NCBI GenBank assembly: GCA_030680795.1
Contig: JAUXUL010000011.1
Coordinates: 1-64,000 of the forward strand
Source: Anaerolineales bacterium
GTDB lineage: Bacteria > Chloroflexota > Anaerolineae > Anaerolineales > Villigracilaceae
Length of the DNA: 64,000 bases
Direction: 5' to 3'
Shown here piece by piece: positions 21,345 to 31,163 of the stretch (within the stretch, counting starts at the first letter, position 1; each line of letters begins with the position of its first letter). A model generated the notes under the pieces. The model worked only from the letters and a program-made list of their open reading frames with translations, did not search any database and had not been told where the DNA came from. A program made the position numbers and the translations under genes.

Positions 21345-21620
21345 ATGACGACGCGCAAGACTGACTCGACTCGCGAAGAAAATTTGGATGCAATCGAAGC
21401 GCATCTGGCCGGGACCTTGAAGCCGGTTGCGCCTCCTAATGGCATCCTCCAACGCCTGCACGGACGCATCCAAATGCCCAGCCGCAGGGAGATCGTACTG
21501 CGCCTGACCGATTGGCGCAGGCTATTCTTTGTTTTTGGCGGCGTCATGTCTGGAATGCTCTTGCTGGTTACGCTTGCGCGCATGTTCTATTACCTCGGTG
21601 GGCGCAAAGACGCAATGTAG
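21345..21620 (+). CDS. Small single-TM protein downstream of sigma factor/DegV
   Basis: LFFVFGGVMSGMLLLVTLARMFYYLGG TM segment; 15 bp after degV. Confidence 0.6.
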   Translation: MTTRKTDSTREENLDAIEAHLAGTLKPVAPPNGILQRLHGRIQMPSRREIVLRLTDWRRLFFVFGGVMSGMLLLVTLARMFYYLGGRKDAM

Positions 21621-21640
21621 TTTGTTCGGTTGAGCTATAG

Positions 21641-21669
21641 ACCCTAAAGGTTTTGAAAACCTTTAGGGT
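21641..21669. terminator. Rho-independent terminator / accctaaaggtttt repeat
   Basis: accctaaaggtttt-g-aaaacctttagggt followed by ttatttattta. Confidence 0.65.
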
Positions 21670-21996
21670 TTATTTATTTAATAACCAATCACACAACAAA
21701 CGTGCCTCGGCAATGAGGTCCGCTTCGACGGGGAGTTTGAACGCCTCGGTGACGCGCACTGTCAAATGGTCAGCGACTAGTTTCAAGTCAGGCGGCAGAA
21801 GCGCATCTTCCTTAAGTAGATTAAGCAAGTCGTAGGCGCTCGAGCTTGGGATGCGCCTCCCGCGGCGGGTCAGATATTCCCGAATTGCAATGCCGGCCGC
21901 CCGCCTCGCGCAGACCCGCGCCTGGCCTTCGTTGCTGCGCGAACGGGATCGCTCTGCATTATCGAATTCCTTTTGTATTTGTAATTTCCAATCCAT
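21670..21996 (-). CDS. Hypothetical alpha-helical protein
   Basis: MDWKLQIQKEFDNAERSRSRSNEGQARVCARRAAGIAIREYLTRRG...; plausible codon structure. Confidence 0.55.
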   Translation of the reverse strand: MDWKLQIQKEFDNAERSRSRSNEGQARVCARRAAGIAIREYLTRRGRRIPSSSAYDLLNLLKEDALLPPDLKLVADHLTVRVTEAFKLPVEADLIAEARLLCDWLLNK

Positions 21997-22038
21997 TTCT
22001 TCATTATACTTCGGCGTTATAATACTTTAACTTTTTAT

Positions 22039-22217
22039 TCTCTACCGTACAACCGTCATTGCGAGGGCGCTCCCTTCGACAGGCTCAGGGCGACGCTTAT
22101 TTTTGCCCGAAGCAATCTCAGACTGTGGGGAGATTGCTCACCACACTGGCGTACGGCGCAAGTGTCGCCGCCGAAGTACAAAAGCGGCGTCCCGCGATGA
22201 CGGATGTACGGTAGAGA
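22039..22217. repeat. 179-bp MITE-like palindrome (gtcattgcgag/gaagcaatct family)
   Basis: Perfect 13-nt terminal inverted repeats tctctaccgtaca / tgtacggtagaga, extended by ccgtcat / atgacgg; internal gaagcaatct/agattgct. Confidence 0.75.
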
Positions 22218-22238
22218 AACTTTTTACAGGAGATAGAA

Positions 22239-24731
22239 ATGAAACCACGTTTATTTCAAATAATATCGGTTGTGATTGCGATGAGTTTGGCTGTCCTGGC
22301 TTGCGGGTTTGGGAGCGGGTTGACAACTTCACCTGCACCGCAAAGCCCGAACCGGAATGGCGGGCCAAAAATCGTTACTGGAACTGTTACCTATACCAAT
22401 GCTTTTTTTACAATGGGAGTGGCTGAACCGATTGTCATTCTTGAAGATCAGGGCGGCTTTGTGACTCGTGACCGCAAGTTTTTGATCCCGGTTGAATCCC
22501 AGGTGATCGGGCAGATCACTTCGGAATTTTATACTTCGCCTTTCACGTACAGCCTGACTTTGCCAGAGGTGCCGAATGGCAGCCTGCACGATGTTGATCA
22601 TGACGGTAACGATGAAACCGGTGTGATGGTTTTCGCGGTTGCCTATTGGACGAATACATGGGGTGATCCATTTCTTGAGCGCCGCGATCAGGGCGGCGGT
22701 GGGTGGTCTTCCGCTTATGCTTCCACCAATGTCAGTGATGATAGAGATTCCTATCTTGAGGTGTTCGGCGGCAAGTATCTGGTTTACGCGCCGGAGGATG
22801 GGCAATCCTTCCCAGCGGGGTTTGGCGATGACAAAAAATTGTTTACGGATGACGATCCGATCATGGCTATCCCTGCGGGCTGGTCTGTGATCGATTTGGA
22901 TCAGACTCCATTTGAGATTGACCGTTCAGAAAATCCTGAAATTCTGTTAATTGAGCCTGAAGGTTCTGCGCTGGATGATTTCTCTGCGTTTTCCTATACC
23001 GAGGCATTCGATAAGATGCTTGAGAAATTCAGGAATGAGTATGCTTTCACTGAACTCAAGGGAATTGATTGGGATGCAAGGGCGGCTGAGTTCCGTCCGC
23101 GTTTTGAGGCAGCAGATAAGAATAAAGACAGCCATGCGTATGCGCTTGCCTTGCGCGATTTCCTCTGGTCCATTCCGGATACTCATGTTGGGTTTGACAC
23201 CACCCCATTAAATGCTGATTTTCAAGCGGATATTGCCGGCGGCCTGGGTTTTGCCATGCGCGAAACCGATGATGGCAAGGTCATCGCCAATTTCATTACG
23301 GTGGGCGGCCCTGCCGACCAGGCTGGAATGGTGTGGGGGGCGGAGATCATTTCCATGGGTGGTGTTGCCACGACGGATGTTGTGGATGCGGTCATTCCGT
23401 GGTCTTCCCCGTTTAGTAACCTGGAGATTAAACGCTTGCAGCAATTACGTTATGCAACCCGCTTTAGGCTTGAAAAAGGCCAAGTGGATGTGACCTTTAA
23501 GAACCCTGCCGACGCTGAGCAAACTGCAGTTTTGAAAGTGGTCAATGAGGTTGAAAGTTTTAATTCATCTTCATTCCGTGCCGGCGAAGACCAGACCGCT
23601 TTGCCGGTTGAATTTGCCCTTTTGCCCAGCGGATATGGTTATATTAAGATTTCCAGTTTTTCGGATAATGACCTGCTTTCCATCCTGGTTTGGGAGCGTG
23701 CCATGCGGTTCTTTAATGAAAATGAGATTCCAGGCGTGATCCTTGACTTGCGGAATAACGGTGGCGGTAGCGGCTGGCTGGCAGACCAAATGGCGGCTTA
23801 CTTTTTTAACGGAGAGACTGTGGTTGGACAAAGCGCCTATTACGACGACAGCACCGGTGAATTTTTCATTGACCCGGATTATGAGCAGTTGATGATACCG
23901 CCGAGCGCAGATTTGCAATACAATGGACAGGTGGTTGTGATGGTGGGTCCCAATTGCGCCAGCGCCTGTGAATTCTTTTCCTACGATATGACCATCAATG
24001 ACCGCGCTGTGATCGTTGGGCAGTACCCATCGGTTGGAGCGGGGGGCAGTGTCGAAGGCTTCCTGTTGCCGGGTGACATCTATGCCCAGTTGACCATTGG
24101 GCGAGCCATGGATGGAAACGGCATTATCCATATTGAAGGCAGCGGCGTGGCGCCCGATCTGCGCGTGCCGGTCACTTTTGAAACGCTCCTGCAGCAAGCC
24201 AATGGGCAGGATGTGGTGCTGGATTTTGCCGAAAAGGTGATCAGTCAGCCTTTGGGCGCTGGCATCACCCCGTCTGCGCCTCCACAGATGGCAAGCCCGG
24301 CTGAGGCTTCGACGGCATTATCTGCGGGGGATAGATTCCTTGAAGATTTGGCGCGTGAGGAATATCAGGCAGGTGACTTTGCCGTGCCAGGCACGCTGAC
24401 CTATACGATCCCGCTCCTCAAAGAGGAAAATTTGATCTGGATCTATGCCTGGTGCGCGTCTACAAAGGAGATCCTTAACCAGAATTTCGAGAATATCGAA
24501 ATGAAGTTCACGCTCAATGGCGAGGATGTGGCTTTGGATAAGTTACGGCAGGAGGATATTGAAACCGAAACCCAGTGGTGCAAGTTGTATTACACTTCTT
24601 TGAGCAAATGGACTCCCGGTGAGCATCATCTTACGATCTCTGCAACTTTCAATGCGCTCATCAATGACGGCACGGCAGATTATGATGCAGGCGCTTATGT
24701 TTTGGACTACACGGTATATGTGAAGCCGTAG
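22239..24731 (+). CDS. S41 family peptidase lipoprotein
   Basis: Lipobox SLAVLACGFGSG; GGLGFAMRETDDGKVIANFITVGGPADQAGMVWGAEI PDZ-like; GVILDLRNNGGGSGWLADQMAAYFF; GPNCASACEFFSYD. Confidence 0.88.
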   Translation: MKPRLFQIISVVIAMSLAVLACGFGSGLTTSPAPQSPNRNGGPKIVTGTVTYTNAFFTMGVAEPIVILEDQGGFVTRDRKFLIPVESQVIGQITSEFYTSPFTYSLTLPEVPNGSLHDVDHDGNDETGVMVFAVAYWTNTWGDPFLERRDQGGGGWSSAYASTNVSDDRDSYLEVFGGKYLVYAPEDGQSFPAGFGDDKKLFTDDDPIMAIPAGWSVIDLDQTPFEIDRSENPEILLIEPEGSALDDFSAFSYTEAFDKMLEKFRNEYAFTELKGIDWDARAAEFRPRFEAADKNKDSHAYALALRDFLWSIPDTHVGFDTTPLNADFQADIAGGLGFAMRETDDGKVIANFITVGGPADQAGMVWGAEIISMGGVATTDVVDAVIPWSSPFSNLEIKRLQQLRYATRFRLEKGQVDVTFKNPADAEQTAVLKVVNEVESFNSSSFRAGEDQTALPVEFALLPSGYGYIKISSFSDNDLLSILVWERAMRFFNENEIPGVILDLRNNGGGSGWLADQMAAYFFNGETVVGQSAYYDDSTGEFFIDPDYEQLMIPPSADLQYNGQVVVMVGPNCASACEFFSYDMTINDRAVIVGQYPSVGAGGSVEGFLLPGDIYAQLTIGRAMDGNGIIHIEGSGVAPDLRVPVTFETLLQQANGQDVVLDFAEKVISQPLGAGITPSAPPQMASPAEASTALSAGDRFLEDLAREEYQAGDFAVPGTLTYTIPLLKEENLIWIYAWCASTKEILNQNFENIEMKFTLNGEDVALDKLRQEDIETETQWCKLYYTSLSKWTPGEHHLTISATFNALINDGTADYDAGAYVLDYTVYVKP

Positions 24732-24938
24732 GTGATGATGGAAGCATCTGAAACAAGATCAATCGTTAAAACCGTCTGCGGCGGGGTTTTGGCTGAACCT
24801 GAAAAATACCCCAGTGCGGTCTATCGCGGCGAGAAAGTGTATTTTTGTACGCGCGGATGCCTGCTTGCATTTGAGAAAGCCCCTGATGCATTCATGGCTG
24901 GAGAGATTGAACATCCATTGGATGATGATGAGGCATAG
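24732..24938 (+). CDS. YHS-domain protein
   Basis: KTVCGGVLAEPEKYPSAVYRGEKVYFCTRGCLLAFEKAPDAFMAGEIEH. Confidence 0.8.
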   Translation: MMMEASETRSIVKTVCGGVLAEPEKYPSAVYRGEKVYFCTRGCLLAFEKAPDAFMAGEIEHPLDDDEA

Positions 24939-24944
24939 AATAAA

Positions 24945-24970
24945 AAAGACGGGCATTCGCGCCCGTCTTT
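24945..24970. terminator. Bidirectional Rho-independent terminator
   Basis: aaaagacgggc-attc-gcgcccgtctttt between convergent genes. Confidence 0.75.
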
Positions 24971-24974
24971 TGTT

Positions 24975-25658
24975 TTAATCAACAAACCTGTATTTGATCA
25001 AAGTCCACACCGCTTCGAAGGCATCCTGTAATTTTATTTTTTTACCCTGCGCATAATCACGCGGATTAAAGGTGATCGGCACTTCAAAAATGCGGAAGTT
25101 GCGTTTGAGTATTTTGGCAGTGAACTCAGGTTCAAAGTCAAAGCTGTTGGCGTGCAAGACCATTCCATCAAGGACCTCGCGGCGAAATACTTTGTAGCCT
25201 GTTTCCATATCTGTCAGAATTGTATTGTATAGAATATTGGTCATCAGGGTCAGCATTTGGTTGGCGACCAAATGCCAGAACATCGTCACACGATGAGCGC
25301 GCCCAAGAAAGCGTGAGCCGTAGACCACATCTGCAAGACCTTCCTGGATCGGCTTTATCAATTCAGGGTAATCGCGCGGATCATATTCCAGGTCGGCATC
25401 CTGTATCAGGAGTACATCACCTTTTGCCGCGGACATGCCGGTACGGACTGCTGCGCCCTTGCCCTGGTTTTTTTGATGCAGGATGACCCGCACGCCCTTT
25501 TTTCCATCCAGTTTTTTTAGAATGGCTCGTGTGCCATCTTTTGATCCATCGTCAACCACAAGGATCTCTTGGGCAAGTTTGGTGCCTTGCACGCGCTTCA
25601 GGATGGTTTCAATACTTTCAACCTCATTATAAACAGGAATTATGACTGATAGTTTCAT
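24975..25658 (-). CDS. Glycosyltransferase family 2 (dolichyl-phosphate-mannose synthase-like)
   Basis: MKLSVIIPVYNEVESIETILKRV...VVDDGSKDGT...QDADLEYDPRDYP. Confidence 0.93.
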   Translation of the reverse strand: MKLSVIIPVYNEVESIETILKRVQGTKLAQEILVVDDGSKDGTRAILKKLDGKKGVRVILHQKNQGKGAAVRTGMSAAKGDVLLIQDADLEYDPRDYPELIKPIQEGLADVVYGSRFLGRAHRVTMFWHLVANQMLTLMTNILYNTILTDMETGYKVFRREVLDGMVLHANSFDFEPEFTAKILKRNFRIFEVPITFNPRDYAQGKKIKLQDAFEAVWTLIKYRFVD

Positions 25659-25735
25659 GGTGGGCAGGATTATAAACGAAAAGAAGTATAATCAGTTTGT
25701 AACTAAAAAATTCCCCGCTTGGGATAGTGATCATT

Positions 25736-27055
25736 ATGACAACACAAACAGGACAAATGCCCGCACCTGTCGGCGGTTTTTCACCCCCGCAAATCAACAG
25801 CCTTGAAGATACAGGTCTTTCCCCGCTCTGGTTGCAAGACCTGATCCTAAAAGTACTATATTTTCGCGGTTATTTGACGGGTTTCAAGATCGCGGAAGAG
25901 ATCAGCCTGCCTCTCGCAGGCGTGACCGACCAGTTGCTGACCATATTAAAGCAGGAAAAATTTATTGAAGTGAAATCTTCACAAGGCGGTTTGGGCGATG
26001 GCGCTTACACGTATGGGATTACCAGCGCTGGTGTTTTGCGCGCCCGCGAAGCAATGGAGCGCAGTCAATATGCCGGCCCCGCGCCTGTTCCTTTTGAAGT
26101 ATATAACGAAGCCATTCGCCGCCAGAAAAGCGGACGGTTAGCCGTCACCTCGCGCTCCATGCGTCAGATCCTTTCACAATTGGTTATTTCAGAATCCACA
26201 TTCCAAAGGCTTGGTCCGGCGCTTAACTCGGGTTCATCCATTTTTATGTATGGACCGCCCGGAAACGGCAAGACCAGCATCGCCCGCGCTTTTGGCAACC
26301 TTGTCCTCAGCCAAAGCATGTATATTCCTTACGCTCTTTATTTGGATGGACAGGTCATTAAAGTATATGATGCTGTCAGCCATAGTCTTTCACCAGATAC
26401 CGACTCAACCAACGGAGGCGGCCTCCGCACCATTACCCGCCGTGATCCTCGTTGGGTAAAAATCCGCAGACCGTTCATTGTCGTCGGTGGTGAATTAACC
26501 CTTGAAGGTCTCGACCTTGTCTTTGACGATACAACCAAATTTTATGAAGCGCCATTTCAAGTTAAAGCCAATGGCGGCATTTTGTTGATTGATGACTTCG
26601 GCCGCCAGCAGGTTCGTCCGCGTGACCTGCTGAATCGTTGGATCGTTCCGCTTGAAAACCGGGTGGATTATTTGCGTTTGCATACCGGCCGTAAAGTGGA
26701 AATACCGTTCGATGTGCTGATCGTTTTCTCCACGAACCTGCCGCCAAAAGATTTGGTGGATGAGGCCTTTCTGCGCCGCCTGCGCCATAAAATTGAAATT
26801 GTCGATCCATCCTTTGAAGAATATCGTGAAATTTTCAAACGTGTTTCAAAGGATAGAAACATCGAATACAACGATCAGGGTTTGGCATATCTTTTGCAGG
26901 AATGGTACATAAAACGCAACCGCAAATTGCGCGCCTCCCATCCGCGCGATTTGTGCGACCAGATCATTGACATCGCCTCGTATCTTGCCGTGCCGCCAGT
27001 CATGTCGCGCGAGATGATTGACCATGCCGGCAAGGCCTATTTTGTGGATATTTAA
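25736..27055 (+). CDS. AAA-family ATPase with N-terminal winged-helix-like region
   Basis: SIFMYGPPGNGKTSIARAFGN Walker A; GGILLIDDFGRQ Walker B; FSTNLPPKDLVDEAFLRRLRHKIEI. Confidence 0.85.
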   Translation: MTTQTGQMPAPVGGFSPPQINSLEDTGLSPLWLQDLILKVLYFRGYLTGFKIAEEISLPLAGVTDQLLTILKQEKFIEVKSSQGGLGDGAYTYGITSAGVLRAREAMERSQYAGPAPVPFEVYNEAIRRQKSGRLAVTSRSMRQILSQLVISESTFQRLGPALNSGSSIFMYGPPGNGKTSIARAFGNLVLSQSMYIPYALYLDGQVIKVYDAVSHSLSPDTDSTNGGGLRTITRRDPRWVKIRRPFIVVGGELTLEGLDLVFDDTTKFYEAPFQVKANGGILLIDDFGRQQVRPRDLLNRWIVPLENRVDYLRLHTGRKVEIPFDVLIVFSTNLPPKDLVDEAFLRRLRHKIEIVDPSFEEYREIFKRVSKDRNIEYNDQGLAYLLQEWYIKRNRKLRASHPRDLCDQIIDIASYLAVPPVMSREMIDHAGKAYFVDI

Positions 27056-27087
27056 ACCGCTTCGCACTTAACCGAAACCTGATACGC

Positions 27088-27840
27088 ATGTTTGAAAATT
27101 TTCCTCCCCCCATCATTCTCGCTCATCGCGGCGACCTGGCATACGCGCCGGAGAATACGCTTCCGTCATTTTCGCAAGCCATCCAAAAAGGCGCCGACGG
27201 TGTCGAACTGGACGCGAAGCTGACCCGCGATGGTCACGTCATCGTCATGCACGATTCCAGCGTTGACCGCACGACGAACGGCAAAGGAAAAGTTGCCTCT
27301 TTTTCACTTGAAGAAATCCGCAAGCTGGATGCGGGCGCGTGGTTCAACGAAAAATTTGCCGGCACACAAGTCCCTGTGCTTGAAGAAGTTTTTGAAACTG
27401 TAGGGAAGGATAAATTGATCAACATTGAACTGACCAATTACTCCTCCCCGCGTGATGGCCTGGCAAAAAAAGTATGCGAGTTGATCAAACGGCATAACAA
27501 CCAAAGCCAGATCATCTTCTCATCATTTTTTGCATCTAATTTGAAGATAGCCGCACTGCTCCTGCCTGAAGTGCCGCGCGGTCTGCTGGCCATGCCGGGA
27601 CTGATCGGTTTATGGGCGCGTTCTTTTGGATTTATGTTTGGGGATTATCAAGCCCTGCATGCTCATATATCCAGCACAAGCAGGGAGCAGATGCAGCGCG
27701 CACACCGCCTTAAACGCCGTGTACATGTGTGGACGGTGAATACCCCTGAGGAAGTAAAGCGGCTCAAAGAGTGGGGCGCAGATGGCATCTTCACCGATGA
27801 TCCTGAGACTGCTTTGCGGACGCTTGGGAGGGGCAGGTGA
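27088..27840 (+). CDS. Glycerophosphodiester phosphodiesterase
   Basis: PPIILAHRGDLAYAPENTLPSFSQAIQKGADGVELDAKLTRDGHVIVMHD. Confidence 0.93.
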   Translation: MFENFPPPIILAHRGDLAYAPENTLPSFSQAIQKGADGVELDAKLTRDGHVIVMHDSSVDRTTNGKGKVASFSLEEIRKLDAGAWFNEKFAGTQVPVLEEVFETVGKDKLINIELTNYSSPRDGLAKKVCELIKRHNNQSQIIFSSFFASNLKIAALLLPEVPRGLLAMPGLIGLWARSFGFMFGDYQALHAHISSTSREQMQRAHRLKRRVHVWTVNTPEEVKRLKEWGADGIFTDDPETALRTLGRGR

Positions 27841-30611
27841 ATTTATCCGAATGCCGGAAGCAGGCCGGGGCGGGGAACGCAGCGAATATCCGATTTTTTT
27901 TACTGGCTATCTTTCTTGTGACGCTCGTGCCGGTGCCGGTGCGGGCGCAAACCTCCCAACCTCCCGCTGCGATTCAGCTTATTTTGAATTCGATGACCCC
28001 CGAGGAACGGATTGGGCAATTGTTCCTGGTATCTTTTAATGGAACGGATACGAGCGCGGCTTCACAGATACATGACCTGATCGTCCGTTATCACGTGGGG
28101 GGCGTGATTCTGCAGGCTGGAAATGATAATTTCTCTGCCACAAATACGTTAATACAAACTCATGGGCTTATTGATGGTTTGCAACGCTTGGAATGGGATG
28201 CCGCCCTACAACCGGTGAGAGACTCTGTAAGCGGGCAGAATCTTTACCCTGCTTATGTGCCGCTTTTTATCGGGATTACGGAGGAAGGGGATGGTTATCC
28301 AACCGATCAGATCCTGAATGGATTGACTCCCTTGCCGAGCGAAATGGCAATTGGAGCAACATGGAATACAGAACTTGCTGATAGGGTGGGGCAGGTGCAC
28401 GGGAGCGAGCTTGCCGCGCTTGGCTTTAATCTGTTCATTGGTCCTTCCCTGGATGTGTTGGAAAATCCTTCAGGTTCCGGCGGTGACCTGGGCACACGCG
28501 TCTTCGGCGGTGACCCGTTTTGGGTGGGCGAAATGGGACGCGCTTATGTGGCTGGTTTGCATAATGCGAGCAAGGATCAATTGCTGGTGATCGCCAAGCA
28601 CTTTCCCGGCGTAGGCGGCGCTGACCGATTGCCTGAATTGGAAGTTTCCACAGTACGAAAATCGCTTGAGCAATTGAAACAGATCGAGTTGGCCCCGTTT
28701 TTTGCAGTGACAGGGAATGCCCCTTCCCCGCAAACAACGGTGGATGGTTTGCTCGTTTCACATATCCGCTATCAGGGCTTTCAGGGAAATATCCGCGCAA
28801 CCACACGCCCGATTAGTTTTGACTCGCAGGCTTTGAGTCAAATTCTGGCATTACCTCAGTTTTCCACCTGGTATTCTGAAGGCGGGTTATTGGTCAGTGA
28901 TAACCTCGGCACGAGCGCAGTCAGCGATTTCTATACTTCGGGGGGTGGTCAGTTTTCTGCGCGTGTCGCTGCGCGTGATGCCTTTCTGGCAGGCAATGAT
29001 CTTTTATATCTTGGCAATATTAAATCGAATGATGATCCGGATACTTATACAACCATCACCCGCGTTCTGGATTTCTTTACGCAGAAGTACCGCGAGGATT
29101 CGGCATTCGCTTCGCGGGTGGATGCGTCTTTGGCGCGCATCCTGGCCGCAAAATTGGATTTGTACGGAAATTTCACCCTTGGCAATGTAACCGTTTCTGA
29201 TGCCGGACTGGCCGGACTTGGCGCGGCAACGGATGTCACCTTTGACGTTGCCCGCAACTCGGCAACACTGATCAGCCCTGATCTGCAGGATATCACTTCC
29301 ATCATGCCTCTCCCGCCTCAGCCGGATGAGCGGCTGGTCTTTATTACAGATTCTACAACCATAAAACAATGCACAGACTGTGTGCCACAGTCACTTCCGG
29401 CGGTGGATGCGCTGAAGAATGCCATCCTGCAGCTTTATGGACCTCAAAGCGGAAATCAGACTGAAAATTTTAGAATATCATCCTACTCATTTCAGAATTT
29501 ACAAGCCCTGCTGGATACCCCGGATGGCAACCAATTCATATCTGAAGCCATGGATGTCGCAGACTGGATCGTTATCTCCATTAGCGATGGATCGCAGGGA
29601 CAGCCCGCCCTCATCAGCCGTTTTTTACGCGAGCGTCCGGACCTTCTGCGTGATAAGTATGTGATCCTGTTTTCTTTTGGCGCGCCGCATTATTTTGATA
29701 CGACCACCATTTCAAAATTCACAGCCTATTACGCGCTTTACAGCAAACAGCCTCAATTCATAGATGTGGCCGCACGTCTGCTTTTTCAGGAATTGACACC
29801 CATTGGCGCTTCGCCGATGTCCATTTCTGCTGTTGGATACGATTTGATCTCTGTCATGGCTCCAGATGCAGCGCAGATCATCCCGCTCTTTCTGGACCTC
29901 CCGCCTGTTCCTGTTACCCCAGGCTCTTCCCTGACACCCGACCCGACACCGATCCCGCTTTTCCGAATTGGCGACACTATTTCCGTACGCACCGGCGTCA
30001 TTACAGATGGTAATGGACATTTCGTCCCGGATGGAACGGTGGTGCAGTTCTCGATGATGCTGACTGGGGAGGGCGGCGGTATTCTACAGCAAGTGGAAGC
30101 GATTACCACCCAGGGCGTGGCACGCGCATCATTCGGTTTGGACAAACCCGGTCTGCTCGAAATCCGTGTTGCGAGCGAACCTGCCGTCATTTCTGAAATT
30201 CTTCAGTTGGATGTCTCTCAGTCTGGTGCTGTGGCGGTTACGGTGGTTGTGCCAGAATTAACCCAATCTATAGAGCCGACTCCTGCTGCGCCGGTTGTTG
30301 AAGAAGCAGACGGCTATATTTCATTGGACGGTTATCCGCGATTCTCAGCCTGGTTGGTCGTCATGTTCCTGGTCCTATCCAGCGCCGGACTTGCTTACTG
30401 GGTTGCCATCCGGGTGACACAGCGCCGCTCTGCCTTGCGCTGGGCCTTGGGCGTCCTGTTGGGCGGGCTGTTCGCTTATAACTTCCTTGCGTTCGGTTTG
30501 TTTGGAATAGCGAACTGGCTGATCAACGCGCAACTTTCAGGAGTGATAACCTTCGTATTTCTCGGAGAATTGCTTGGTTTTGTTGGGGGCTGGTTGTGGT
30601 CGCGCAGATAA
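27837..30611 (+). CDS. Glycoside hydrolase family 3 (beta-N-acetylhexosaminidase-like) with C-terminal TM region
   Basis: MTPEERIGQLFLVSFNGTDTSAASQIHDLIVRYHVGGVILQAGN...GFNLFIGPSLDVLENP...KHFPGVGGADRLPELEVSTV; GTGA overlap with the upstream CDS. Confidence 0.85.
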   Translation: MNLSECRKQAGAGNAANIRFFLLAIFLVTLVPVPVRAQTSQPPAAIQLILNSMTPEERIGQLFLVSFNGTDTSAASQIHDLIVRYHVGGVILQAGNDNFSATNTLIQTHGLIDGLQRLEWDAALQPVRDSVSGQNLYPAYVPLFIGITEEGDGYPTDQILNGLTPLPSEMAIGATWNTELADRVGQVHGSELAALGFNLFIGPSLDVLENPSGSGGDLGTRVFGGDPFWVGEMGRAYVAGLHNASKDQLLVIAKHFPGVGGADRLPELEVSTVRKSLEQLKQIELAPFFAVTGNAPSPQTTVDGLLVSHIRYQGFQGNIRATTRPISFDSQALSQILALPQFSTWYSEGGLLVSDNLGTSAVSDFYTSGGGQFSARVAARDAFLAGNDLLYLGNIKSNDDPDTYTTITRVLDFFTQKYREDSAFASRVDASLARILAAKLDLYGNFTLGNVTVSDAGLAGLGAATDVTFDVARNSATLISPDLQDITSIMPLPPQPDERLVFITDSTTIKQCTDCVPQSLPAVDALKNAILQLYGPQSGNQTENFRISSYSFQNLQALLDTPDGNQFISEAMDVADWIVISISDGSQGQPALISRFLRERPDLLRDKYVILFSFGAPHYFDTTTISKFTAYYALYSKQPQFIDVAARLLFQELTPIGASPMSISAVGYDLISVMAPDAAQIIPLFLDLPPVPVTPGSSLTPDPTPIPLFRIGDTISVRTGVITDGNGHFVPDGTVVQFSMMLTGEGGGILQQVEAITTQGVARASFGLDKPGLLEIRVASEPAVISEILQLDVSQSGAVAVTVVVPELTQSIEPTPAAPVVEEADGYISLDGYPRFSAWLVVMFLVLSSAGLAYWVAIRVTQRRSALRWALGVLLGGLFAYNFLAFGLFGIANWLINAQLSGVITFVFLGELLGFVGGWLWSRR

Positions 30612-30689
30612 TGTCGAGAAATCCATCCTGCATATTGCGTAAGGAATTCGCGGAACATACAATTTTTTGGTATGCTCCGCATTTATTTT

Positions 30690-30983
30690 TCCAATAACCT
30701 TTTTTGTATCCAGCATGTCATAGGATGCATGACTGGACGTGAACAATATAAGCGCGTTTTGCAAATATTCCCTGCGGGTTTCACCTTCAGAACGCTTCCC
30801 GATCTCGCGTAGGGTGTTGACTTCCTCCCACGGCATGGCGAGCTTTTGCGCGGCCTCTGCGCTGGCATGCCATTGTTTGAAAGCAGCTTTTTGTCTGCCT
30901 TCCAGCCAGGTTTGCATACCTATATGGTAGTGCAGGCAGTGCCAGCCCCGCAGATGTTCCAAAAATGGAGTGAGCCCAAGCAT
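30690..30983 (-). pseudogene. C-terminal fragment of a TPR/adenylate-cyclase-like protein
   Basis: LTPFLEHLRGWHCLHYHIGMQTWLEGRQKAAFKQWHASAEAAQKLAMPWEEVNTLREIGKRSEGETRREYLQNALILF; no N-terminal part; convergent with the GH3 gene. Confidence 0.45.
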
Positions 30984-31047
30984 CTCAGATGATTTCTATA
31001 TCATTGTAGGTGAAGATTCATATTTCACAAGGTTTTTTCAAAAACAA

Positions 31048-31080
31048 AGGTGACAGTCACATCGCAAATGACTGTCACCT
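31048..31080 (-). terminator. Terminator downstream of glnA
   Basis: aggtgacagtca-...-tgactgtcacct followed on the minus strand by ttgtttttg. Confidence 0.75.
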
Positions 31081-31163
31081 GAATTACCCTGCTCCCAAAG
31101 GCTCGGCCCGCTGTGCGGAGAAACCCATGGGAGCAAATACTTTCTAATATCTACTCTCTGCCC

